Below, piece by piece: positions 1-11,052 of a stretch of 64,000 nucleotides of DNA. How positions within the stretch are numbered: the stretch's first letter is position 1; every line of letters starts with the position of its first letter. The stretch lies in NCBI RefSeq assembly GCF_051020975.1, contig NC_135038.1, positions 10,290,001 to 10,354,000 on the forward strand. The letters run 5' to 3'. The notes beneath the pieces were generated by a model. It ran no database searches and was not told the DNA's origin. It saw nothing but the letters and a program-made list of their open reading frames with translations. Made by a program: the position numbers and the translations under genes. This DNA comes from Osmia lignaria lignaria (lineage: Eukaryota > Arthropoda > Insecta > Hymenoptera > Megachilidae).

Positions 1-1050
1 CAATAAAACACAATATTCCTAGTGAAACAATTACGAACCATCCCCAATGCCCATTGCAAACGTTTCTTATTCTATCTTTTTTTTTTATCCACTTACTACC
101 AGCTGAGATTTACCCTCCGTAGAGACGAGGGTAGAAAGCATTTAACCGGTAATATTCGCGAAGCGTTCTGTGATTCCGGTCCAGATCTCTCGATGGGAAT
201 AACGCAATGGGGTGGGAGTCGGTCTAAAGGAGACGAGTACAGTGGGTCGGAAATGACTCGTTACCGAGGGCACCGGAAACCGGACTGCTTCAGCCACCAT
301 CGTTCGGTCTCTAGTAGCTCCACGCCTACCAGCAACGATGCCCCCGGCTATACCAACTGATAAAGAAATAAACGAAAAAGAAATAGAAGTACCGATGGGA
401 GAGCTTCCTCCTCATCTAACCATCGGATAACTTCTTATCGCGGACGAAAGGACACGAATTTTTCTTTGCTCAGAAGAAAAAGAACAAGGGAGGAAAATTG
501 CGTGAAAGATAATGACGGTTCGGTTAAAGAGATCATTGTTTCTTAGAAATCCTCTTAAATTGTTGAATACTTAACACTTGTCTTTATTAGTGTATTTGAT
601 AAAAGGAGACTAATACATTACTGTTGATGTTATATGTTTTTATAAATTATTTTTTTTTACTATGGATAAGATCCTTAACCCTTGGTTCAATTGTAATCCC
701 AAAATTAAATTTAAATGTATAATTTTTAAACAAAAGAGTTTCATAAATTAGAAGAATATGTTTAAAGAAACGGTGCAAAATTTAGAAAACGAAAACAATA
801 GTAAACACTTTTTGTTTGTATCAAAAATTCAATAGATAATTTTTATCAACTTTTCCTATCAGAAATAAATAATGTATTATAGTATATTAAAAGTAATTAA
901 AATTGAGATTCTCTTCAAATTAATTAAAATTGTGGTTCTAATTGCTATATAAAATAACAGTGACTATGCTAATTCCAAAATAGACCGTACATCGAAAATC
1001 ACCAAATAACGAACCTTTCAACAGAAAGAATATTGCAAAGAGTCACTTAC
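1..1050. other. Left edge, no supported gene
   Basis: Positions 22-400 are richer in GC than the rest and carry an open frame on the plus strand, but it has no recognisable domain, no good start and no splice context. From about 540 to 1000 the sequence is AT-rich and featureless. If the stargazin-like gene to the right extends leftward, this stretch lies in one of its introns. Confidence 0.5.
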
Positions 1051-1365
1051 CTTGTAGATGAAACATCGGAAGACACCGTCCCATTAAAACTGATAATCCG
1101 TGAACGTGACTCCAGATTCGAAGCAGTTGAATCGGATACCGTTGTTATCGAGTAAAAGGGCCATGGATTGTCGCGAAGCCGTGACGTTAAAACTCCAGCT
1201 CTGTGACAAATGTTTCCAGACGTTTAATAGAGTAATCGTGCCTGGCTTAGAGTCTTGGTAATATGTACCAAGGTAGCCCGACCCGTTTGTACCAATTAGC
1301 CAAGCTGATGTTAAATAATATCACACCGGGGTATAGGGCTCACACAACGTACCTGTTTCTCCCAT
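1051..1365 (-). CDS. Tentative coding fragment, unknown product, frame broken
   Basis: On the minus strand an open frame of about 75 codons runs from an acceptor at 1305-1306 down to an in-frame TAA at 1084-1086. Codon use is protein-like (AAC, TTC, ATC, GTC favoured), and the residues include WSFNVTASRQS and NNGIRFNCFES, with an N-glycosylation site and one cysteine. A small upstream exon is possible: ATG at 1365, donor after 1353, 48-nt intron, phases agreeing. A near-perfect donor (AAG then GTAAGT) closes the exon at 1051. If one T of the T4 run at 1086-1089 is dropped, the frame stays open to that donor. So this is either an exon with a homopolymer error, a pseudogene, or a terminal exon with a chance donor. 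I do not recognise the family. The plus strand of 1050-1160 is also open (about 37 codons) but shorter. Confidence 0.3.
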
Positions 1366-2828
1366 CGCAGTTATAAATTAGGTGATCCAATTTCGTTGTA
1401 AACTTTATCTCGAGCCGAGGCTGTCTCGTGTGGCTGCTGGTTTCTTTCCTTTGAACTGACCCATCAGAAAATCAAGACGAAGGGGAAAAAGAAGCTTATC
1501 CTTCTCCTTCTTCGTTCCAGCTCGTGTGAGATCTAAGAAATGGAAACTCTTTTAATTAAAATGCTTACGATATGCTTTCCAATTACACTCGCAGATTGAA
1601 AAAGTTTTCTTTCTAAAGGGAACTTGCGCCCCATTCGTATTTGATTATCAGAGATTTGATTACTCTTCTCGTTTTACATATGGAAAAGTGACGTAAAATA
1701 ATATAATCGAATTCCCATGGTGAAAGAATTTAATATATTGGGGATAGGAGGGGTCACGAATTTAACACCTCACCCGCTGGAATTATTAATATTTTTAATA
1801 TTATTTTATTTGCTCAACTTCGGTTCTTCTCAGCGAACGTGTTAATAGAGTTTTAAACACCATCGATTATTATTGACTAAAATCAATTAGCACGTTTACG
1901 AGCTCAAGGGCCCTAGATATTTGCCGGGTGAAGAAAATAAATAAAAATAATATCTACGGTGTTCGCAGTCTTTTAATATTAATAAGCATTTCACCGTTAT
2001 TGAGTCACGCATGGTTTAATTGAAATAATGAAAGTTGGACGTGCTACAATTAACCCTTTAATTCCAGTTATGGAATGTGTTCGTTATGGAAGAGACGTGT
2101 CCTTAACAACCCGTCGCTGACATGTTATGCTAATGAGTAAGAATTATAATCACACAGAATATACGATTGCATGTAAAATTACGGAAGATAAAAAAGCGTG
2201 AAATGGCTCGTAAACGAGAGGTATGTAAGCCGGCATCAACAAACGCTTTCCATAAATAATCGTTTATTATTTGTTCGCATTTTTAACGAGCACGGGAAGA
2301 AATTAGAACATATAAAGCTCGAGGGAAATCCGTAAATTGAAAAAAACAATTCTCCCGCGAACAGCTTTAATTCTTCATTCGGCGAAACTTCTTATTAGCC
2401 AAGGGGAAAATATTTTCATAAACATCGAAAATTGGACGGCGTACAATGCACGAAAGTTTTTGCAGTTTTAAAAACTCGACGGAACAAACAATTCTCCTTT
2501 GGGAGAAGTATAAACGAGTTGTAACTAGAAAGAAGGAGGAAATTATCGAAATGAGAAGTTGCCAAAAAGAATTCTCTACGTCCGGTTCCTCGGTCACGGT
2601 TGAACAGTGGTCAGAACAGTGTACAGTGTACACGAATGGCGAGTTATTATTTCTGTTATATGCTTCTGTCAGTGGGCACGTCGGCAACGAACCTGGAATA
2701 TCGATTCTCAGCCGTCGAAGGGAGGCAATACGGCCGACTTCCGGCACGAACCGGAAATGACTGTTCCACGCCTGCCAGCCCAATTCCCCGTTCCCCCTTC
2801 GACAATCCCATAGTCCCTTCGGCTCTTC

Positions 2829-2842
2829 GCGTATAAAAGTCC
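2829..2842 (+). promoter_or_regulatory. TATA-like box without an evident gene
   Basis: GCGTATAAAAGTCC is a strong match to a metazoan TATA box. About 30 bp downstream (near 2862) I see no clear initiator and no ORF, so it may be an unannotated promoter, an enhancer-associated start site, or chance. Confidence 0.25.
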
Positions 2843-3108
2843 TCGCTTTATGCTCCCTTGTGGATAATTTTTAGAAACGCTTTGATAGTTAGATACGACA
2901 CCTCCGAGTGTATTCGGAATTCTGAGCAGAAACAGGATTTCGATCTTGCTTGGCGCATGCAGTAGAATTTGATATTTTTTAATCAGTTCAGAATTTTTAG
3001 TAGTTTGAATATTAATCTCAGGAGATTATATATAAAACAATATATTTGCCAAGTTAATTAGCTTATTAAATAACGGACAAGTTACGTCGGTTGGTCTACC
3101 GTTTGTTT

Positions 3109-3442
3109 CGATCAAGAATCAGCCATTTTGGATTAAAAATATTGACAAAACGTTTACATAGTAATTTTCCTCAAACTTTAAGCTTTAAATTGATGTATCA
3201 TAAGTACTACTTTGAGATAGTTTTGTCATGAAATCGTATTAATAAGTACCAAGTAGCCTGCAGTAAGTAGTACAAACATATAATTAGTCAGACATGCTAA
3301 GAAATAAATTCCAACACAATTTCATGACACAAAAGTATTTCAAAATAACACTTATGCTATATCAATTCAAAGCTTAAAGATTAATAAAAAAGACTGCATA
3401 AATAATTAATCGATATTTCTAATACAAAATGGCGGATTGCAA
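3109..3442. mobile_element. Foldback / MITE-like element, copy 1
   Basis: Positions 3109-3238 and 3311-3442 are imperfect inverted copies of each other. The left arm begins near AGCCATTTTGGATT and the right arm ends near AATACAAAATGGCGG. Inside, both arms carry TTTCATGACA, a ...ACTTATG... block and ATCAATTNAAAGCTTAAA. The spacer is about 70 bp and there is no ORF. Long terminal inverted repeats without coding capacity fit a non-autonomous DNA transposon; target-site duplications could not be defined by eye. Related arms lie near 30.3-30.8 kb. Confidence 0.6.
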
Positions 3443-4591
3443 ATTATAACAAACATAATAAATTTCGAAGTACGATACATATGTAAAGTTCGAGTTATGA
3501 TTTGATAACATAAAGTTTCAGGAAAATGGCTATATAAAGATTTATTATTATGTCACTCTTCTATGATCTTATTTGCCCCACAATTTTGCATGTACCGGCT
3601 GATAATATTAATTTCTGTACAAGATGCATCTGGTGCATCGTCGGTTGCACCGAACAGATAGTGTAGAACACGTACACTGCATCGCTGGTCTCGAATGTGT
3701 TAACGATAATTATCGAAGGTAAATACGGTGAAAACAGGAGCGTGCTTTATCACCTGTTCTAACTTGATGTTGCTTTCACGGAGGGAAATATTTTACAGCT
3801 TACGGTGATGAAATATTTAATAAACATTTCGTTTTATTCCAAAGAAATTATTGAAACAAATCGTCCTACAACATCTACAATGGATGTAAAAATTATTGGC
3901 ACACTCTGCTTTCTTGCGATTACTCGAAACGTGCCAATACTTTTTTGAGATTCATTGTACAATATTTTATTCGAAAATCGTTTGAATATACTTTTTACCC
4001 CATATTTTTCATCGCTTTCACAGATGAGCGGAACATTTGTTCGATAAAACAAGTGCATACTAGTCGATTGATTTCATATTTTTGGATTTCGATTCCACAG
4101 GATGGACGATGAAACAGATTTTTGAGCACTTTACGAGTATCGTATGTTCACGATTTCATACTGATTTGCAGGATTTACGAGAGCAAATCCGTAAAATACG
4201 AAATATCGCTATGGAAAGAAGAATTCCAATAAAATTTACCGATCGCAGTTGGATTATCATGACTGCAATATTCACTGCAGCTTGCATCTATATTCGAAAT
4301 ATTTTTTATTTCTGTATAAAATCAACAATTTGACTATTTTGTGTTAAATATCCTTTCAAGAACTTACTAATATTATTTACAATTAGATAAGTTTGACTGT
4401 TATTTATTAAACGATGGAAGTTCTGAGATGAGGAAGATCTACAAACACATTAATCATAGAACTTTCTTCGGGGTATTAAACCAGAAACGTATCTTGGGTT
4501 TTATTTCCGGTTAGTAACGGAAGTTTAGTACCAACAGGAGGATATAATACCCGCCACGGCAAGTTGCTATCGATCGTGTTAAATCAAATCG

Positions 4592-4621
4592 TATAAAACA
4601 GAATCGTTGCGACCAACTCCA
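4592..4621 (+). promoter_or_regulatory. Candidate TATA + initiator core promoter
   Basis: GTATAAAACAG places TATAAA at 4592-4597. An initiator-like CCAGTC puts the A at 4621, about 29 nt downstream of the first T, which is standard metazoan spacing. An ATG-led ORF begins 42 nt later. Confidence 0.35.
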
Positions 4622-4662
4622 GTCTAATAACCAGCATCAAAACCGTTCAGAGTTCACAGGTC

Positions 4663-4812
4663 ATGGGTTCCTCCGTTTCAATTAAATTCAAACCCGCGGG
4701 AGAAATGAAAAAAGCTAGGTTTTACTTCGACGATCGCGAGAAAGATCGAATAATTCATCTGGTTCCAGACGCAGAAATGACATTTCCCCATTTCTTTTTC
4801 TTTTCATTTTAA
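4663..4812 (+). CDS. Candidate small ORF of 49 codons, unknown product
   Basis: An ATG at 4663 in fair context (GTCATGG) opens 49 codons ending with TAA at 4810-4812. The peptide starts MGSSVSIKFKPAGEMKKARF and continues with a charged middle (FDDREKDR) before a phenylalanine-rich tail. It lacks a signal peptide and any domain I know. What lifts it above noise is the well-spaced TATA/initiator pair just upstream. The Phe-rich end comes from a pyrimidine tract and looks like chance sequence. It could also be the 5' part of an alternative first exon of the stargazin-like gene, but I found no donor in the phase needed to reach the exon at 5359. Confidence 0.25.
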   Translation: MGSSVSIKFKPAGEMKKARFYFDDREKDRIIHLVPDAEMTFPHFFFFSF

Positions 4813-5358
4813 ATTCATCTAACTTCCTCTTAGCACTAACGCAAACAATTTTATTCGCAACCTTTCTAAAGCAATATAATTTAATTCAAAGATTGATATT
4901 ACATAAAAGTATTATCTGCGTGAAAAGTAATTAATAAGTTACTTTTGAACGTTACTCTTTTTCTTAGTACTAACCTTTTAACGTATCGTCTTTAAGACCG
5001 TTTCGTTGGCCAAAAGAAATTAGGGGCGCAATTACAGTAACCGCGATTCATAAAACGGCTCCGACGTCTAATTTATGCCTTTTGTACGTAACGTATGCAA
5101 GTGAGAAACAACGCGACGCGGCATAACTAACGACCCGTCTGCCTCTGTTTCCTCGACAATGGAATGCAAAATGAAAGAGCCATAAAGCTAAACCGTAGCT
5201 GAACGGAACGACACTGCATGCACGCGATTCAACGAGCTCGTGACCAAAAATGAAAAAGTCGTTTACTTTGCCATTGAACAATTTCCAGATTAACGTCTTA
5301 CAAAAATAGTAGAACGCTATACCGGCGATACTACGAATCGTTTGCTTTTGTTTCCCAG

Positions 5359-8300
5359 GCTCTCGTATGGAGTACGAATGTTCGAGCATTGACTATTTCC
5401 CGAACGAGGAGTACAGCCCGGATCCGAGCGATTCGACCATGGCAATACCATGTGAGTAGAACGAGAAAAACCGGCATCATGAGACGGATGGAATGGGAAA
5501 CGCGTGCCTTTGAAGGTGGTTGATTAGGTGTCCTCTGTCTACCGGCTGGACTGGAGTGTGACACGGCCGTAAAATATTCGGCGGAAAAATGCTTTCAGCC
5601 AGTAGAATCTACCTGCCACGATAAACTGGATCCGACAATTTCACCCTCCCCGTTTTTCGATTTTCATTTTATCATGGAGAAAAGAAAAAATTCAACTGGT
5701 CCGGATAACGTGAAATTGAAGGGAATTATCCTATCGGTACTTTTTTTTCCCCGAGCTCTCATCAAAGAGATTCTTTTCTGGTTAAAGGTATACCGATTGA
5801 ATTCCAGGAATTTTTCCCTTGTTTTTGAGGCGTTCATGTTTTCGTATAATAACGGAAGAATAGTTTGGAAGAAGGGAGAAAAGAGAGAGAGAGAGATAGA
5901 AGAAAAAAATTTCCTCGTCAACTTTTCCCATTCGTTCGGCCCGTTCATAGCCATATTTTTTCTCCGCAGACGCAGTTACCAAGTCGGCGATGTTCTTCTT
6001 CGCTGCAACATCGCTGCTGGTGCTGGCTGAAGTTTGTTACTTCACTGCTCACGTTACTCACCCGAGACACAGACTTTGCGTCTTTGTCGCCGGAGTGGTC
6101 TTCATAGTTTCCGGTGAGCAATAAAGTACACCGGCTTATATCATACGTACTACTTTGCGTGTATCACCTTTCTTTCGGGGATCATGAACACAACAACCGG
6201 AACAACTATAAGGTCTTATAAAATGATACCAGAAATAAAATTCTTGGCTTAACTTTACTTTGGGGTACACAAAATTATTGATTTTTTTAAATATATTATA
6301 ACAGTATTTGATAAGAAAAGTTCAAAAACAAGTACAAGTTTTTATTCTAGGAATCCATCTGTTCAAAAGTTACACGTATATAAAACTGAACGTTTTTAGG
6401 TCTGTGGATGGATTCCACACTGAACATGGTGGATGGATTGCGAAAATTAAATCATGCATTAACAAATCATTTGTTCCAAATCTTTACCATAATTATCATA
6501 ATCAATAATTTATAAATTATGGGAAAATTGGAAAGAATCTTTTGGAAATGATAAATGAAAATATGAAATTCATACTAAATCTAAAATCGATTAGATAAAT
6601 TTGTATAAAATTTGTAGGTTGGTAAGTGAGAGGAAGTACGAAGACGGATTAAAATTGAAATAATCCCATTACGTAAGCTGGCCAGCCTCCGTGAAATTGT
6701 CGCGAGAACTGGTGCACAGAGATAAAGCTTAAGTTATTAAATCAGTTTCTCTTTCAGGTTTGTTAATGCTGGTGGGAATGGTGATGTACATATCTGTGTT
6801 CAAAGCTGAGGTTGGCAGTAAGCTCAGACCAAGGTCGTCATTTCAGGTCAGTGAAATATGGCTTTCTAAATGGCTTAAGCATTTCCTTTTGTTCGCAGAA
6901 AGTTACTAAAGATATATATATTAAACTAGCAGAAATTTTACAGCTCAAAATTTTTTTATAAAACGATAAGGAATCTAAATTTTGTCTATCGAGTGAAATA
7001 AATGAATTTAAACGTAAATTACGATCTAAGCACGATTTCCACGCGAAAGTAATATACGGAGCAACGAAAGTAAGATATGAAATTCTCGATTTTATATTTT
7101 CTCTGGCAGCTTAGATTGCTTCTTATCCGTATCGTGCTCATACGAATGAACACCATCGTCGCAATCTTGCGATTTCAGGGACCGCCCTTCACCTACAGGT
7201 ACGGATTCTCATTTCTGCTGTACGTGAGTGGCTTCATCACGACCGAAGTCGCTGGCACTTACGCCATTTTCTTGTATATCTCTTGGCACCAAAAAGAACT
7301 GGTACGGAGAGATTCCAGGCGAAAAAATTACGGGGTTGGTAGTATCAGCTTCTTTTTTTACAATTTCATAAGACACACTCTACAGTTTTATCACAGGTGC
7401 TTTGAAAAAACTTGGACAGAATTAACATCCCTTTCGAAGTTTTCATTTGGCCAATTTCAATTTATTTACCTTTCATTTGCAGAATATCAAAGTGATCAAA
7501 TTATTCATTGTATGCAAATTAGAATCTCTTTTTAATAAGGGAACTTTTGTAAGAAATGATACATGAGCCACTTAAAATTAAAGAGATACAGATGACACTT
7601 TCATTTTCATTTTTTATTATTTAATTCAAAAATTTTTAAAAAATGCCACTTGCACCACTTTGGTTTTCTTGGTATAGGTTTCCAATTGCAATTTTTATTA
7701 CCTACATGTGTTTTCTTAAGATTCTCAGACGATTTTAAAGCAGATAACTTCTTTTCGGAAAGATTCAGTGGTTTTAACGGCGAAGTAAAACCTTCGCGCA
7801 AATGGACTTCTAGCTTGCAATTAGTTAAATATCTACACGGCTTAACTCTATCTTGTACAAACTGCAAAATTCGATGTAATAAAGTTTATCTCTGAGGGAA
7901 GATAAATTTTAGTGAAAAGGGGAAAGCTCCTCTGTGACACTTCCATCAGTCTCGTAATTACGATATCCCAGGATAATTAAACTTCTATGAAATGTAGGTA
8001 CTTATATCACTGAACTAATTATTACGAATAACTCGGATAATTTTGATACACCCAGCGAAAGATCCATCTGAACAGAAACGTAATTCGTTAAATATTCTGT
8101 CCAAGTTGAATAGCTCGCTTAATTATTATTAAACCCTCATCTGCATATCATTTCACAAGCGGTCATAGAAATTCGCGAAAACAAAAAGCATTCAACGGCG
8201 ATATTAAAATTTGTCAAGCGAAGATATTAAAATATTTCCAATGAGGATATTAAAATTTTTCGAATAATGGCATTAAAATTTTCATAAATTCAGCATTGAT

Positions 8301-10596
8301 CAGGGGTGAAGATGAAGTCTCTCGAAAATAAATTTAAATTGTAAAATAAAATTCTAATTTTTGTTATTTAGAGAAGTATAGGAAAAATAAGTTTCAGTGA
8401 GATTGGTAAGTAAGAAAACGAATGAACAGATAAATTCTTTTGATGCTTTTCACGATGGCGCAATTAAATCTTAGGTGGGCTATTAACTGACTTGAAGTAA
8501 ATTTAGCGATTTACTCTAACTGAATTGCAATCCGGCTGCTAGGGGTAAATTACATTTAACTAGTAAACAGACACCGAATGAAAACGAAACGGAACGCGAA
8601 GCATTGGCTCTCGGTGCTCGAGTGTTTGAGATCTTATTTGCACAACGTCATCCTATCACGAAACAAATGATACTCTCCACTTTTACTGACTAATTGTAAG
8701 TACGTTTTATCGTACAAAGCAAAAATTCACATTCTACCTGCCATTTATTCCGTGTATTACATCCAATTCATCAATGCTTCCAATGTTTATTTTAAACGAA
8801 AGAGTGCCGAGATAAAATTTTTAATATTAGAACTTCACTAAACATCCTTTGCTAAAAATAATTTATTATTCTGCAACGTTACATTGTAAAATTTTATTTC
8901 ACTGTATATCGCAATATTTAGTTGTAGAGAAAAAGAAAATTTTTTTACTTTATTTTTTTTGGACCAAAATTAGGATAGAGATTAGGAACTGTGTTCCCCT
9001 GGAATTTCATTAAACCATCTAGAGCTATCTAAAGCACTGCACTTTTATATTCCATCCTTTTCAAAATTGCAACTGAATCTAAGGTAACCTGATCAAAATT
9101 TAAATTCCCTCCATTTCACTATTCTCTGATTTCTGTTTTAGGGATGAAAAATATTTTGAATTAAAAAATATCTAACAGTGCTTTTGGATTATCTCTTCCC
9201 ATCACGATTAAACCTATTTCATTCTAAAATAAATAAAGATAACTGAGAAAGAAATCTATTATAAATACCAAAAAGTAACCATTAACCAAAGAAAATGTGT
9301 AAGAAAAGATGAACTTTAAAACAAACACAGCAATGAATGGAAACTGACAAAACATGATAAACACGAACAGGGCGCGAAAAAGCAGAAAAGAAAGAAGAAA
9401 TGGAAAAGAAAGAGAACAATTCACAATGTACAGTGATCTCTGCAGTCTCTGTTTATTCATTCTTGCTTGATTTATTCCCGTCAGTGGTAGAAGTGCACCA
9501 CTCTCCGGGCAATAAGAAACTGCAAGTAGAATAGGTCAACCATATACCGGCCATTAATCAAGTCGTTGCATAGTAAACATATATTTTATTTATCTTTCTC
9601 ATCTTATTTATCTATAAATCTCATATGGTAATAAAAGTCATGGAAGACTTGAGAAAATAAGAAAAGAAAAAGTCTATTAAAAAGTGTCACTGTTTATTTA
9701 ACACCAACACCAGCTACATTTTCATGTATTTTAAATTAGAAACAATGAAAACGAGAACCGGAACTTTTTTTCTGCAACACGCGCATGATAATTATGCAAA
9801 TTAGGGTTTAATGTATCTTTTATGCATTCGACCTACTACCCCCCCCCCCCCCGAAACAATGCACCTTTAACGCCTCTAGTATTGAGCGCAATTTTAAATG
9901 CAAAACCAACGTAAAGCGGAAACAATATCTCTTGTGATTAATACATTCCGGTAGCATAGAATCAATTATAAAAATTTTGTTTATAAAAATAAAATTAATT
10001 CTTGAACATTATCTTCATTGATCATCAAAATGGATTAATTTTTTATTGATTAATTTCGTTTTGCATTTAAATACTGCAAACACTTTTCATTTTATAGAAA
10101 GAACATCTTTTCTTTTTCCATAACATTTCTTTTCAGGGTGTGTATCACTTAGACAATCACCACGTGCATCATGCAAATCATGCGACAATAGGTCACAGTG
10201 GTTTCCTGTGCGAAAGGCATCAGAAGAGATACTTTTTCAGCAGGGATTCCGTGGATCACGTCGATTTCGACGAATTTTTGCCACCACCGCCAAATTTGGA
10301 CTACCATGACTATTCCAGACAATTTCCCAGAGATCTTACCACCCAGACAGTAAGCGATTCGGATTAGTACTAAGAAAGAATTTTTATTTTATAACTGTGC
10401 TCTCTAAAAATAATAATTTAATTAAACATAGGTTAGCACAACGGCTGATGTGCTCCAGGAAGAGGAAGAAGAATACAGTCCGAGTGTTCAACACGAATTC
10501 GTCACCTTTGATCTAGACGAACCACTACCACCACCACCCCCCGTTAGGGGTAGCGAATGGAGTTTCGATACGTTGAGGAAAACGACTCCTGTCTGA
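5359..10596 (+). CDS. stg1: Stargazin-like protein (TARP / voltage-dependent calcium channel gamma subunit), 3' part
   Basis: Auxiliary four-TM protein of the claudin-like superfamily; TARPs traffic and modulate AMPA-type glutamate receptors at the postsynaptic membrane. Exons read from frame and splice sites: 5359-5451, 5970-6113, 6758-6846, 7179-7334, 10137-10349, 10432-10596 (stop TGA), with phases agreeing at every junction. They give about 285 residues: the end of the first extracellular loop (CSSIDYFPNEEY), TM2 (AMFFFAATSLLVLAEVCYF), TM3 (FVAGVVFIVSGLLMLVGMV), TM4 (YGFSFLLYVSGFITTEVAGT), then a cytoplasmic tail with a His-rich stretch, two polyproline runs, and the C-terminus RKTTPV. 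TTPV is the classic PDZ ligand of vertebrate stargazin. TM1 and the GLW-bearing loop are missing, so the 5' exons lie to the left of this stretch or were not found. The 7334 donor (GTTGGT) is weak; a phase-0 donor at about 7300 is an alternative. stg1 is the Drosophila name, used by homology. Confidence 0.88.
7335..10136 (+). other. Intron of the stargazin-like gene
   Basis: A 2.8-kb intron, AT-rich and without coding signal. It contains a degenerate tandem repeat around 8205-8290 (unit near GATATTAAAATTTTTC, spaced about 30 bp) and an uninterrupted run of 14 C at 9839-9852. Confidence 0.6.
9839..9852 (+). repeat. Poly-C tract, 14 nt
   Basis: Fourteen consecutive C in otherwise AT-rich intron sequence. 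It is likely polymorphic in length and prone to sequencing error. Confidence 0.9.
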
Positions 10597-10961
10597 TATA
10601 CCGTCAGGTATAACATTTAAATTACATTTTTTATTTCTTTCATTATATTCCATAATAATATTTGTAATATTAAAATATTTTACTCTAATATTTTCTGTTT
10701 TCTTCATTTTCTAATTTTCTAAATTTTAATATTTTCTAATTATCCTAATATTTTATTCAAATAAATATTCTAATATTTCATTTTAATAAATATTCTACAA
10801 ATTTCTAACTAAAAACAATTATTTTACAACTAACAAAATTGCAAAATTAATTTTAATGATCATAGTCACCATACAACATTTGTCAATTATCAGATATAAT
10901 ATAATAATGTATTTCAAAGGATCAATTCAATTCAATATCCTTTTTCTTTCTTTCTCGAAAG

Positions 10962-11052
10962 ATACGCGCGGTTGGTACAAAGCGTTGAAAGCGACGACGA
11001 CGAGGAGGAGGAAACGGAAACCGAAGAGGACCACGACCTAGTCGGCGATTGA
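10962..11052 (+). CDS. Candidate alternative C-terminal exon of the stargazin-like gene
   Basis: Downstream of the TTPV stop, a pyrimidine-rich acceptor (CTTTCTTTCTCGAAAG) is followed by an open frame of 29 codons, YARLVQSVES then a Glu/Asp-rich run and DLVGD, ending with TGA at 11050-11052. It needs an upstream exon ending in phase 2. Two routes fit. A donor after 10571 (GTTGAG, weak) would replace LRKTTPV with this acidic tail. The good donor after 10607 (CAG then GTATAA) lies 11 nt past the TGA, so reading through that TGA would add YTVR plus this tail. If neither is used, the exon is 3' UTR with a chance ORF. Confidence 0.4.

Larger units (their letters stand above)
1366..4587. other. Non-coding stretch with promoter-like and MITE-like elements
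   Basis: No gene was found. The stretch holds a block at about 2440-2840 that is GC-richer than its flanks and has open frames on both strands, a strong TATA-like box at 2831-2838, and a foldback element at 3109-3442. The ORF at 4082-4333 (plus) has low-complexity residues and no splice or domain support. Confidence 0.5.

Noticed and set aside
680..700. tRNA T-loop-like GGTTCAATTG
   Set aside because: No matching A-box or cloverleaf stems could be placed around it.
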